From positions 1-23,257 of the forward strand of contig CBDUWP010000011.1 of assembly GCA_965370955.1 (NCBI GenBank): a stretch of DNA of 23,257 nt, given 5' to 3'. This DNA comes from CBDUWP01 sp965370955 (GTDB lineage: Bacteria; Planctomycetota; Phycisphaerae; Sedimentisphaerales; Anaerobacaceae). A model generated the notes under the pieces. That model was not told where the DNA came from. It worked only from the letters and a program-made list of their open reading frames with translations, and made no database searches. Numbering within the stretch: the stretch's first letter is position 1; the number at the start of each line of letters is the position of its first letter. This document shows, in pieces, positions 8,515 to 15,144 of the stretch. The translations under genes and the position numbers were made by a program.

Positions 8515-8548
8515 TATTAGGCCTGCACGTAGCAACAATAGCCTAATA
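8515..8548 (-). promoter_or_regulatory. Inverted repeat in the fhs leader
   Basis: TATTAGGC (8515-8522) and GCCTAATA (8541-8548) are perfect 8 nt inverted arms around an 18 nt loop. The repeat begins 40 nt upstream of the fhs start. In the fhs transcript it forms a hairpin not followed by a U-run, so it is a leader hairpin or an operator rather than a terminator. Its function is unknown. Confidence 0.5.
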
Positions 8549-8578
8549 TTTTATCAAAACTGGGCTTAATATGGTAGC

Positions 8579-8608
8579 AATAAATTTTATCTCTGGCCCC
8601 TGCGTCAA
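8579..8608 (-). promoter_or_regulatory. Weak candidate fhs-folD promoter
   Basis: On the minus strand TTGACG (8608-8603) is followed after 18 nt by TTTATT (8584-8579). Transcription would begin near 8571 and the leader would include the hairpin at 8515-8548. The -10 box matches only 4 of 6, so this is a suggestion. The 189 nt between miaA and fhs contain no gene that I can see. Confidence 0.25.
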
Positions 8609-8663
8609 CAGCCTATCGCCATAATCAAACATCACAATAGCCCTATAACACCATACAACCACT

Positions 8664-9605
8664 TCACGCCAACCAGTTATCAGCCACCAGCCATGTTTCA
8701 GCTGCAACGAGCACATCTTGCGGAGAATCACCCTCAGCCACATTTAGCCAATGAACATTAGCAAATGTCTTAAACCACGTGCGTTGTGCTTTTGCAAATT
8801 TCCTTGTATTGATTTTTATCCGCTCGACAGCCTCATCAAACGTCATTTTCCCAGCCAAATGCTCAAACATTTCGGCATAGCCAATAGCACATTGGGCTTG
8901 CTCGCTCAGCGGTTTTTCTTCTGCGGCGAGAGCTTCGGCCTCATCGAGCAGGCCATCTGTCACCATCTTTTGCACTCTGACATTTATGCGCTGGCTTTCG
9001 GTTTCTTTTGGCCGGCGGATCCCAATAATCGTCCAGCCATGATCGATTGGCTTTTGCCCCCATTGATTCTGAAAACTCGATATCGGCTTGCCCGTCAACT
9101 CATACACTTCCAATGCTCTGATAACACGCTTCGCATCATTAAGATGGATCCTTTCCGCTGCTTCGGGATCGATTTGGCTAAGTTTTTCGTGCATCGCCTG
9201 CCAACCTTGATGTTCTGCTTGTTGTTGCAATTTAGCTCGAATAGCCGGATCATTTCCCGGCCCCTCGAACAGGCCAAAAATCATAGCTTTTATGTACAAT
9301 GCCGTTCCCCCGACAGCTATCACCGATTTGCCTCTGCCTTGAATATCAGCCACAGCTTCGTCCATCATTTTTAGATATGTCGCCACGCTAAAGCTTTCTG
9401 ACGGCTCGACCACATCGATTAAATGATATTTAATTTTCTGCCTCAATTGGGCGGAGGCCTTTGCCGTTCCAATATCCATTCTGCGATAAATTTTCATGGA
9501 ATCTACGCTAACGATCTCGGCATCGGCGTTTTTCGCCAGATTATACGCTAAGCCGCTTTTGCCTGAGGCGGTCACCCCTAATATTAAAACTTTTCGACTA
9601 TTCAT
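8664..9605 (-). CDS. miaA: tRNA dimethylallyltransferase
   Basis: MiaA (313 aa) transfers a dimethylallyl group from DMAPP to A37 of tRNAs that read UNN codons. The P-loop GVTASGKS is at residues 10-17 (often GPTASGKT in the family), and DSMKIYRRMDIGTAK is at 35-49. VGGTALYIKAMIFGL forms the substrate-binding stretch, and LNDAKRVIRALEVYELTGKP is the conserved segment after the insertion domain. An AGGG about 8 nt before the ATG at 9605 supports the start. It is divergent from ispA across 118 nt, and it is upstream of fhs-folD on the same strand with a 189 nt gap, so fhs may have its own promoter. Its DMAPP substrate comes from the pathway of the adjacent ispA-dxs genes. Confidence 0.96.
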   Translation of the reverse strand: MNSRKVLILGVTASGKSGLAYNLAKNADAEIVSVDSMKIYRRMDIGTAKASAQLRQKIKYHLIDVVEPSESFSVATYLKMMDEAVADIQGRGKSVIAVGGTALYIKAMIFGLFEGPGNDPAIRAKLQQQAEHQGWQAMHEKLSQIDPEAAERIHLNDAKRVIRALEVYELTGKPISSFQNQWGQKPIDHGWTIIGIRRPKETESQRINVRVQKMVTDGLLDEAEALAAEEKPLSEQAQCAIGYAEMFEHLAGKMTFDEAVERIKINTRKFAKAQRTWFKTFANVHWLNVAEGDSPQDVLVAAETWLVADNWLA

Positions 9606-9636
9606 AATTTACCCTGTTTTGCGAGTTTTAAAAGCG

Positions 9637-9642
9637 TATAAT
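9637..9642 (+). promoter_or_regulatory. Possible upstream -10 box for ispA
   Basis: TATAAT preceded by GCG; the 9-mer GCGTATAAT (9634-9642) recurs exactly at 9706-9714. No convincing -35 box is seen 17 nt upstream (CTGTTT). It may be a second, upstream ispA promoter. The same AT-rich region must also hold the divergent miaA promoter. Confidence 0.35.
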
Positions 9643-9708
9643 ACCATGTTGATAATATTGTCGTGATTTGTAATGGTACATTTTATCAAAATTTTAAAAA
9701 TTTAGGCG

Positions 9709-9714
9709 TATAAT
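9709..9714 (+). promoter_or_regulatory. -10 box adjacent to ispA (leaderless transcript likely)
   Basis: A perfect TATAAT ends 9 nt before the ATG at 9724, so transcription should begin within a few bases of the start codon. No Shine-Dalgarno sequence lies between them. The -35 region is AT-rich without a good match. The dinG start shows the same 9 nt spacing. Confidence 0.55.
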
Positions 9715-9723
9715 CTCAACAAA

Positions 9724-10620
9724 ATGAAGACGAAAGACAATAATTTCAAAACGCAGCTATCGCAAAAAGCTGATTTGATAAATACTCGCTTAGCGCAGAT
9801 GCTTGAGACTTGGCCAAATTTGGACGAAAATCTTCGCGAGCCTTTAGCTTACACATTGCTATCCGGCGGAAAAAGGATCCGAGCTGCGATTACCTTGTGG
9901 TGCTGCGAAATGGTTTCAGGCGACATCAACCCAGATGCCATAACTGTTGCGATGGCAATCGAGATGGTTCACACCTATTCCTTGATACACGATGATTTGC
10001 CGGCGATGGACGATGACGATTGGCGGCGCGGCAAGGCTTCATGTCACAAGGCTTTTGACGAAGCTACCGCAATTTTAACCGGCGACAGCCTTTTGACTAT
10101 GGCTTTTGAGCTATTGGCGACAGACATATCCCAGCCCGCTAAAGCCGTCGCCCTCATATCAGAATTATCGCAAGCCGCCGGCCCTGCCGCAATGATCGCA
10201 GGCCAAATAGCAGATATCAAAGCCGAACATTCTAGAGGCGACCAAGCTTTACTCGATTACATCCACGCGAATAAAACAGCTAAGATGTTTCGCTGCGCGA
10301 GCGTTTGCGGCGGCCTCTGCGCAGATGCTAGTCAAGACCAGTTAAAACTTCTAAGTGATTATGGCTTAAAAACCGGACTAGGATTTCAGATTTCAGATGA
10401 CATTCTAGACGTTTGCGGTAATAGCGACAAGCTCGGCAAAACCGCCGGCAAAGATGCCAAAGCCGGCAAGCTAACCTACCCTAGCCTAATCGGCCTAGCC
10501 CAAGCAAAAAAACAGCAACAACTTCTAGCTAACGATTCGCTGGATATTTTAGCTCAATTTGGCGAATCAGCGGTAATCTTAAAACAATTAACTACCGCCC
10601 TACTAAAAAGACAGAAATAA
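9724..10620 (+). CDS. ispA: Short-chain polyprenyl diphosphate synthase (farnesyl diphosphate synthase type)
   Basis: This trans-prenyltransferase (298 aa) condenses DMAPP/GPP with IPP to form GPP and FPP. The substrate-binding regions are LSGGKRIRAA (47-55), the first Asp-rich motif DDLPAMDDDDWRRGK (from 90, with two extra residues between the Asp pairs as in bacterial FPP synthases), LTGDSLL (118-124), and the second motif FQISDDILDVCG (221-232) followed by GKTAGKDAKAGKLTYPSLIG. Product chain length (FPP or GGPP) cannot be settled from sequence alone; length and motif spacing favour FPP. It lies 19 nt before dxs and the two make an isoprenoid operon. The start is ATG without a Shine-Dalgarno, directly behind a -10 box. 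Confidence 0.93.
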   Translation: MKTKDNNFKTQLSQKADLINTRLAQMLETWPNLDENLREPLAYTLLSGGKRIRAAITLWCCEMVSGDINPDAITVAMAIEMVHTYSLIHDDLPAMDDDDWRRGKASCHKAFDEATAILTGDSLLTMAFELLATDISQPAKAVALISELSQAAGPAAMIAGQIADIKAEHSRGDQALLDYIHANKTAKMFRCASVCGGLCADASQDQLKLLSDYGLKTGLGFQISDDILDVCGNSDKLGKTAGKDAKAGKLTYPSLIGLAQAKKQQQLLANDSLDILAQFGESAVILKQLTTALLKRQK

Positions 10621-10639
10621 GGAAAGAAATAAACCAAGC

Positions 10640-12520
10640 ATGAAAACGCTTTTAGAGAACATAAATAATCCAGCCGATTTGAAAAAACTCGCGGCAACTC
10701 AATTGCCTCAGCTGGCTCAAGAAATTCGTTCGTTCGTTTTGAATAGTGTCAGTAAAACCGGCGGTCATCTCGGCAGCAATCTCGGCACTGTGGAACTAAC
10801 TCTCGCCATGCACTATGTGTTTGAGCTCAATAGGGATCAACTTGTCTGGGATGTCGGTCATCAATGCTACACGCACAAAATACTTACTGGCCGCAAAAAT
10901 AATTTTCACAAACTTCGCAAAGCAGGCGGACCAAGCGGTTTTCCTAATCCCAAAGAGAGTGACTACGACCAATTTTGCGTAGGCCACGCCGGCACCTCGA
11001 TCTCGACAGCCATAGGCCTTGCTCTCGGCAATCAGCATTTAGCCAACGATAATAAGGTCATTGCATTTGTTGGTGATGCAAGCTTGGTCAACGGCACAAA
11101 TTTTGAAGGTTTAAATAATCTCGGCCTCGTCAAGCGTCAATTGTTAATAGTTTTGAATGACAATTCGATGGCGATAGATTCGACTCAAGGAGCGGTTGCC
11201 AAGTTTTTCTCTAAATTACGTTTGAGCCATACATACGAAGAGGTTCGCCGCACGACAGCCAACATTTTAGAACACACTCCTTTTATTGGCAAAGGTGTCG
11301 AAGGTGCGATAGAACGGATCAAGAAAACGATTAGGATGGCTCTGCCTACGAGTCAGCTTTTTGAAAGTTTGAACATTCCATATTTTGGCCCAGTGGATGG
11401 CCATGATGTTGAGTCACTGGTCAAAATTTTTACTATGATATCTCAACTTGATCGGCCTGCGATTTTGCATGTTTACAGCCAAAAGGGCAAGGGCTTCGCG
11501 ATAGCCGAAGATCACAAACACAAACTGCATTCCACCGGCCCATTTACTGTGAAGGATTCTGATTTAGAACAAACCTTTAGCGGCAAAAAGAGCTTCACCT
11601 CTGTGTTTGGCGATGCACTGGTTGAAGAAGCTAAAAAGGACGAGAAAATTGTTGCAATAACCTCCGCTATGGCTAGCGGCACAGGGCTTGATAAATTTAA
11701 GCAGATGTTTGGCGACCGATTTTTCGATGTTGGTATCGCCGAGTCCGCTGCGATTGATATGGCAGCCGGCATGGCTAAAGCTGGCTTAAAACCTGTCGTC
11801 TGTATTTATTCAACATTTTTGCAGCGAGGTTTCGACTACATCTTTCAGGAAATTTCCCTACAGAATCTGCCGGTGACATTTTGCATTGACCGAGCCGGCT
11901 TAGTTGGCGATGACGGCCCTACCCATCATGGCCTGATGGATATCGGCTTCGCCCGCATGATGCCCAATATTGTTGTCGCCGCTTGCGCTAATGAATATGA
12001 AACAAAAGCCGCACTGCATTTTGCCACAAGTTGCGATCAAGCGGTTTGCATCAGATACCCTCGCGATTGCGTCAGCCCTGAGCTTGCTGACTTATGCAAT
12101 GAGCCTTTTGTTCTCGGCAAATCGGTTATTGTTTCTGATTGCTCGAAACCCTCTGTCATTATTGTCAGTTACGGCTCGATGTTGACGGAGGCCTTTTCAG
12201 CTCATGAACAACTCAAAGCCGATGGGCTAGAGACTGGCTTGATTAACGCCAGATTCGCTGCTCCATTAGATCCTGCCATCATTGATTTAATCAGGCAGGG
12301 CAAATCTATAATAACAGTTGAGGATCATCGTGCCGATTGTGGTTTTGGCTCTGCTATTCTCGAAGCCGCCGCCAAAATCCAGCCAAAATATACAGGCTCC
12401 ATTATCACGTTAGCTGTTCCAAAAAGATTCATCGCTCACGATACTAGATTAAATCAATTCATTGATTCTAAAATAAATGCCGATACAATTATGGCAAAGG
12501 TGAAACAATTGTTAAGCTAA
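10640..12520 (+). CDS. dxs: 1-deoxy-D-xylulose-5-phosphate synthase
   Basis: DXS (626 aa, normal length) condenses pyruvate and glyceraldehyde-3-phosphate with thiamine diphosphate, the entry step of the MEP isoprenoid pathway. Seen: TGGHLGSNLGTVELTLAMHY (40-59), DVGHQCYTHKILTGR (71-85), the ThDP motif GDAS...NDN (145-148 and 173-175), YFGPVDGHD, catalytic Glu368 in GIAES, and CIYSTFLQRGFDYIFQE. FCIDRAGLVGDDGPTHHG carries His429, the likely counterpart of E. coli His431. The ThDP motif has GDA instead of the standard GDG, and GIAES-AA replaces the common IAEQHA; I believe both occur in planctomycete DXS proteins. A GGA lies 16 nt upstream, too far for a good ribosome site, so translation may be coupled to ispA, 19 nt upstream. 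Confidence 0.95.
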   Translation: MKTLLENINNPADLKKLAATQLPQLAQEIRSFVLNSVSKTGGHLGSNLGTVELTLAMHYVFELNRDQLVWDVGHQCYTHKILTGRKNNFHKLRKAGGPSGFPNPKESDYDQFCVGHAGTSISTAIGLALGNQHLANDNKVIAFVGDASLVNGTNFEGLNNLGLVKRQLLIVLNDNSMAIDSTQGAVAKFFSKLRLSHTYEEVRRTTANILEHTPFIGKGVEGAIERIKKTIRMALPTSQLFESLNIPYFGPVDGHDVESLVKIFTMISQLDRPAILHVYSQKGKGFAIAEDHKHKLHSTGPFTVKDSDLEQTFSGKKSFTSVFGDALVEEAKKDEKIVAITSAMASGTGLDKFKQMFGDRFFDVGIAESAAIDMAAGMAKAGLKPVVCIYSTFLQRGFDYIFQEISLQNLPVTFCIDRAGLVGDDGPTHHGLMDIGFARMMPNIVVAACANEYETKAALHFATSCDQAVCIRYPRDCVSPELADLCNEPFVLGKSVIVSDCSKPSVIIVSYGSMLTEAFSAHEQLKADGLETGLINARFAAPLDPAIIDLIRQGKSIITVEDHRADCGFGSAILEAAAKIQPKYTGSIITLAVPKRFIAHDTRLNQFIDSKINADTIMAKVKQLLS

Positions 12521-12544
12521 ATTTCATCAGCAGGAAAATTAATT

Positions 12545-13402
12545 ATGACGAACAAAATTAAGACGCCCATGATCGCAATTTTTGGCGATCCCAATAAAAC
12601 ATCTGTCAAAAAAGCGATTGCTGAATTCAAAGATTTCGCCGCAGCCAAAATTAATATTATTGGCGAATACAATGTTTTGAATAACGATCAGCTCAAAACC
12701 AGTTGTGACTATGCAATAGTTTTCGGCGGTGACGGCGCGATCATTTCGGCAGCTCGCAGTCTTAAAACCACCAACACTGCTGTCATCGGTGTCAACATTG
12801 GCAAACTTGGGTTTTTAGCTGAATTCAGTATTTCAGAACTCAAGGCTTCTTTTGACCAGATCATTAACCATGAGTTACCGATAGAAAATCGCATGACGTT
12901 AAGCTGTAAGATTTTCAATGACGGCAAGGAGAAATTCAGCTCGACAGCGATCAACGATGTTTTCGTAACCAGCGGCCCTCCGTTTCGCATGATAGAGTTA
13001 CAGATGTTCATAGATGCCGAACCTGTCACCAGCAGTATCAGTGATGGCCTGATAGTATCAACACCGACCGGCTCAACCGCCTATAATTTGTCAGCTGGCG
13101 GTCCCATTTTATCGCAAAAGTTAACGGCAATGGTCATCACCACCATTTGTCCACATTCCTTAAGTTTTCGGCCGATTGTTGTTGACTCAACCAGAAAAAT
13201 CGAGATTATCGGACTTCGCGTGAATAAGGCTACTACATTATCGGTTGACGGACAGGTATCGGTACAGCTTTGCGCGAAAGATGTAGTTAAGATTCAGCGG
13301 GAAAAGCACGATTTTCTAATAGTAAACAATCCTATGCGAACGCAATGGGACACGTTAGGCGATAAGCTGAAGTGGGCAGAAAAACCCAAGTATGACAAAT
13401 AG
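12545..13402 (+). CDS. nadK: NAD kinase
   Basis: NadK (285 aa) phosphorylates NAD to NADP. The kinase motif GGDGAII is at 61-67 with Asp63 as the catalytic residue. GVNIGKLGFLAEF (82-94), DGLIVSTPTGSTAYNLSAGG (167-186) and the TTICPHSLSFRPIVV stretch complete the fold. The usual NE pair appears here as ND (137-138, AINDVFV), a conservative variant. The start at 12545 is supported by AGGA 9 nt upstream. It follows dxs by 24 nt and so probably belongs to the ispA-dxs transcript; NADPH is a cofactor of the next MEP enzymes. The following gene is 173 nt away. Confidence 0.96.
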   Translation: MTNKIKTPMIAIFGDPNKTSVKKAIAEFKDFAAAKINIIGEYNVLNNDQLKTSCDYAIVFGGDGAIISAARSLKTTNTAVIGVNIGKLGFLAEFSISELKASFDQIINHELPIENRMTLSCKIFNDGKEKFSSTAINDVFVTSGPPFRMIELQMFIDAEPVTSSISDGLIVSTPTGSTAYNLSAGGPILSQKLTAMVITTICPHSLSFRPIVVDSTRKIEIIGLRVNKATTLSVDGQVSVQLCAKDVVKIQREKHDFLIVNNPMRTQWDTLGDKLKWAEKPKYDK

Positions 13403-13518
13403 GCCATAAAGATTTGAGTCAGCTATGGGCAATAATCAAAAAACAGTTGAACAGTTCACCTAAAATCGCCGTAATAATAGATAGATGAACGCAGAATAAT
13501 AGAACCATTTTGTAATAC

Positions 13519-13558
13519 TTAAGGGCAGATCTAATGATTGCTTTTGAGGTTCCCTTAA
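13519..13558. repeat. Inverted repeat upstream of the TPR protein gene
   Basis: TTAAGGG (13519-13525) and CCCTTAA (13552-13558) are perfect 7 nt arms, 26 nt apart, ending 17 nt before the GTG start of the next gene. The rest of 13403-13575 shows no gene and no strong promoter. It could be an operator or a chance match. Confidence 0.3.
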
Positions 13559-13575
13559 AATAGGTAAGGTAAATT

Positions 13576-15081
13576 GTGCGATTAGTGCTCTTAATAATGG
13601 TTGGCTTATTATCTTTGGAATGTTTGGCTTCTCTCAATCGGGCAGTGGCCAATCCTACATCACCTCCGAGCCGTGACTATTTAGTTCGCAACCCCTCTTC
13701 GAGATACACCAATGGCAATCTGCCGATCACAGGCCATGTCGCAGGCGGCAAACATTTTCGCGGGACCATTCCCTATCATGCTTCGACAGATTTCACAGCT
13801 CCGATGGGTTCATCCTATATCAATTCCTTTTTGCGTCAATCAGCCGGCAATAATATGTCTGGTTCCTCTGGCCGCTATGTGCCTTATTATTTGCGGTCGA
13901 GTCAGGTCACCAAGATAAATCCTCATAATTCGCGATTGATTGCTCCTTTGGATTTGACCAGCAGCGGCACCTTAATCAAACCTCGCAAACTGGATATTCC
14001 CAGCTTAGCGCCAAAAAAAATGCAGTCCTATCAACTGTCCGCCAAGAGATATGTTCCAAAGCAAAGAGACACTGTTTTATCTACTGGCAACCAACTCACT
14101 AACCGCTTGAAGCAGCCGTCTTTTGACAAAACAAGCGTCACTGCCAATCGCAAAAAATTGATGACCCAGCTTGAGCAGGATCTGCTTGACATCAAACAAA
14201 ATGCTGAAAACATGAGCACCATTATCAAGCTGCAAAAAGATAAAACTCAACCAACCAATAAAAAACAGCAGCCCACCATCGAAGATCTGTTGTCAAAGAA
14301 AAAACAGTCAGATAAAAAAGCCTTGTCATCAGTGGAATTCAAAAAGCAACTTGAAGATCTTTTGCGTCAAAAACAGTTGCAGTCACAATCTGAAGAGGAA
14401 ATCAAAACTCTTCAAACAGTAATTGCCAATTTGAATAAGCAAATTGGTAAAGACACTGCCGATAAAGAGCTAAGCCATTTTGAATCAAAACAACAGAGCC
14501 TATTACAAGATGAGATTGGCGAGGATACTGCCTTTGAAAAGATCAAGGCTCAGATCAATATGGCCAGCGGTCCAAAAAACAATCAGTTCGGCTTTAGTGA
14601 CTCTATGGCCCAAGCGGACAAGTATCTCACAAGTGGTAAATTTTATCTAGCCAACCACAGCTATTCAAAAGCCTTGATATACAAACCACATGATTCCGCT
14701 GCCTATCGCGGCAAGGCTTTGGCGTTATTTGCAGCTGGGGAGTATTGTAGCAGCAGTTTGTTTTTAGCATGGAGCATCGAGTCAGTTGGTTTTGTCGAAA
14801 AAATTGATTTATCTTATTGGCTAACTGACCGTGACAAATTAGATAATCACTTTGTTGACCTATCGAGCTGGATAAGGCAGCAGGGCTCTCCCAAACTAAG
14901 TTTTTTACAGAGTTATCTTTACTACCAAGACGGTCAACTGCAAAAATCTTTGACAGCGATCAACTTATCACTAAAAGCACCGCCAGAGCAATCAGATTCG
15001 ACTGATTCGCCTAACGCTTCACAGCCAGCCAAACTGCTATTAAAATCAGCCATCGAGTCAACCATTAGCGCAGCCGAATGA
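13576..15081 (+). CDS. Exported protein with coiled coil and TPR-like repeats, function unknown
   Basis: I do not recognise a named family. The GTG start at 13576 has AAGG 6 nt upstream. Residues 1-26 look like a signal peptide: a hydrophobic run (LVLLIMVGLLSLECLASL) and a plausible signal peptidase I site after AVA. The SLEC sequence is not a good lipobox, so it is probably not a lipoprotein. Residues 27-160 are rich in Ser, Pro, Tyr and basic residues and likely disordered. Residues about 190-320 are rich in Lys, Gln and Glu and likely coiled coil. Residues about 343-408 look like two TPR repeats (ADKYLTSGKFYLANHSYSKA; AAYRGKALALFAAGEYCSSS), with more helical sequence to 501. It is probably a periplasmic or envelope scaffold. 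It sits alone between nadK and dinG. Confidence 0.8.
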   Translation: MRLVLLIMVGLLSLECLASLNRAVANPTSPPSRDYLVRNPSSRYTNGNLPITGHVAGGKHFRGTIPYHASTDFTAPMGSSYINSFLRQSAGNNMSGSSGRYVPYYLRSSQVTKINPHNSRLIAPLDLTSSGTLIKPRKLDIPSLAPKKMQSYQLSAKRYVPKQRDTVLSTGNQLTNRLKQPSFDKTSVTANRKKLMTQLEQDLLDIKQNAENMSTIIKLQKDKTQPTNKKQQPTIEDLLSKKKQSDKKALSSVEFKKQLEDLLRQKQLQSQSEEEIKTLQTVIANLNKQIGKDTADKELSHFESKQQSLLQDEIGEDTAFEKIKAQINMASGPKNNQFGFSDSMAQADKYLTSGKFYLANHSYSKALIYKPHDSAAYRGKALALFAAGEYCSSSLFLAWSIESVGFVEKIDLSYWLTDRDKLDNHFVDLSSWIRQQGSPKLSFLQSYLYYQDGQLQKSLTAINLSLKAPPEQSDSTDSPNASQPAKLLLKSAIESTISAAE

Positions 15082-15106
15082 CCATGATACCATTTCCATT
15101 TTGATA

Positions 15107-15135
15107 TTGTCATCTGTCGTTAATTCAGCTACTAT
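15107..15135 (+). promoter_or_regulatory. dinG promoter (leaderless transcript likely)
   Basis: TTGTCA (15107-15112), a 17 nt spacer and TACTAT (15130-15135). The -10 box ends 9 nt before the ATG at 15145 and no Shine-Dalgarno lies between. This is the same spacing as at ispA, and the same TACTAT box as the pseudopilin promoter. Confidence 0.55.
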
Positions 15136-15144
15136 TGCTGGCTT

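Noticed and set aside
8475..8663. Tetrahydrofolate riboswitch upstream of fhs
   Set aside because: No match to the conserved THF riboswitch core could be recognised; only a simple 8 bp hairpin is present.
8751..9374. 207-codon open frame on the + strand inside miaA
   Set aside because: It is antisense to the conserved miaA sequence; its composition reflects the opposite strand's codons.
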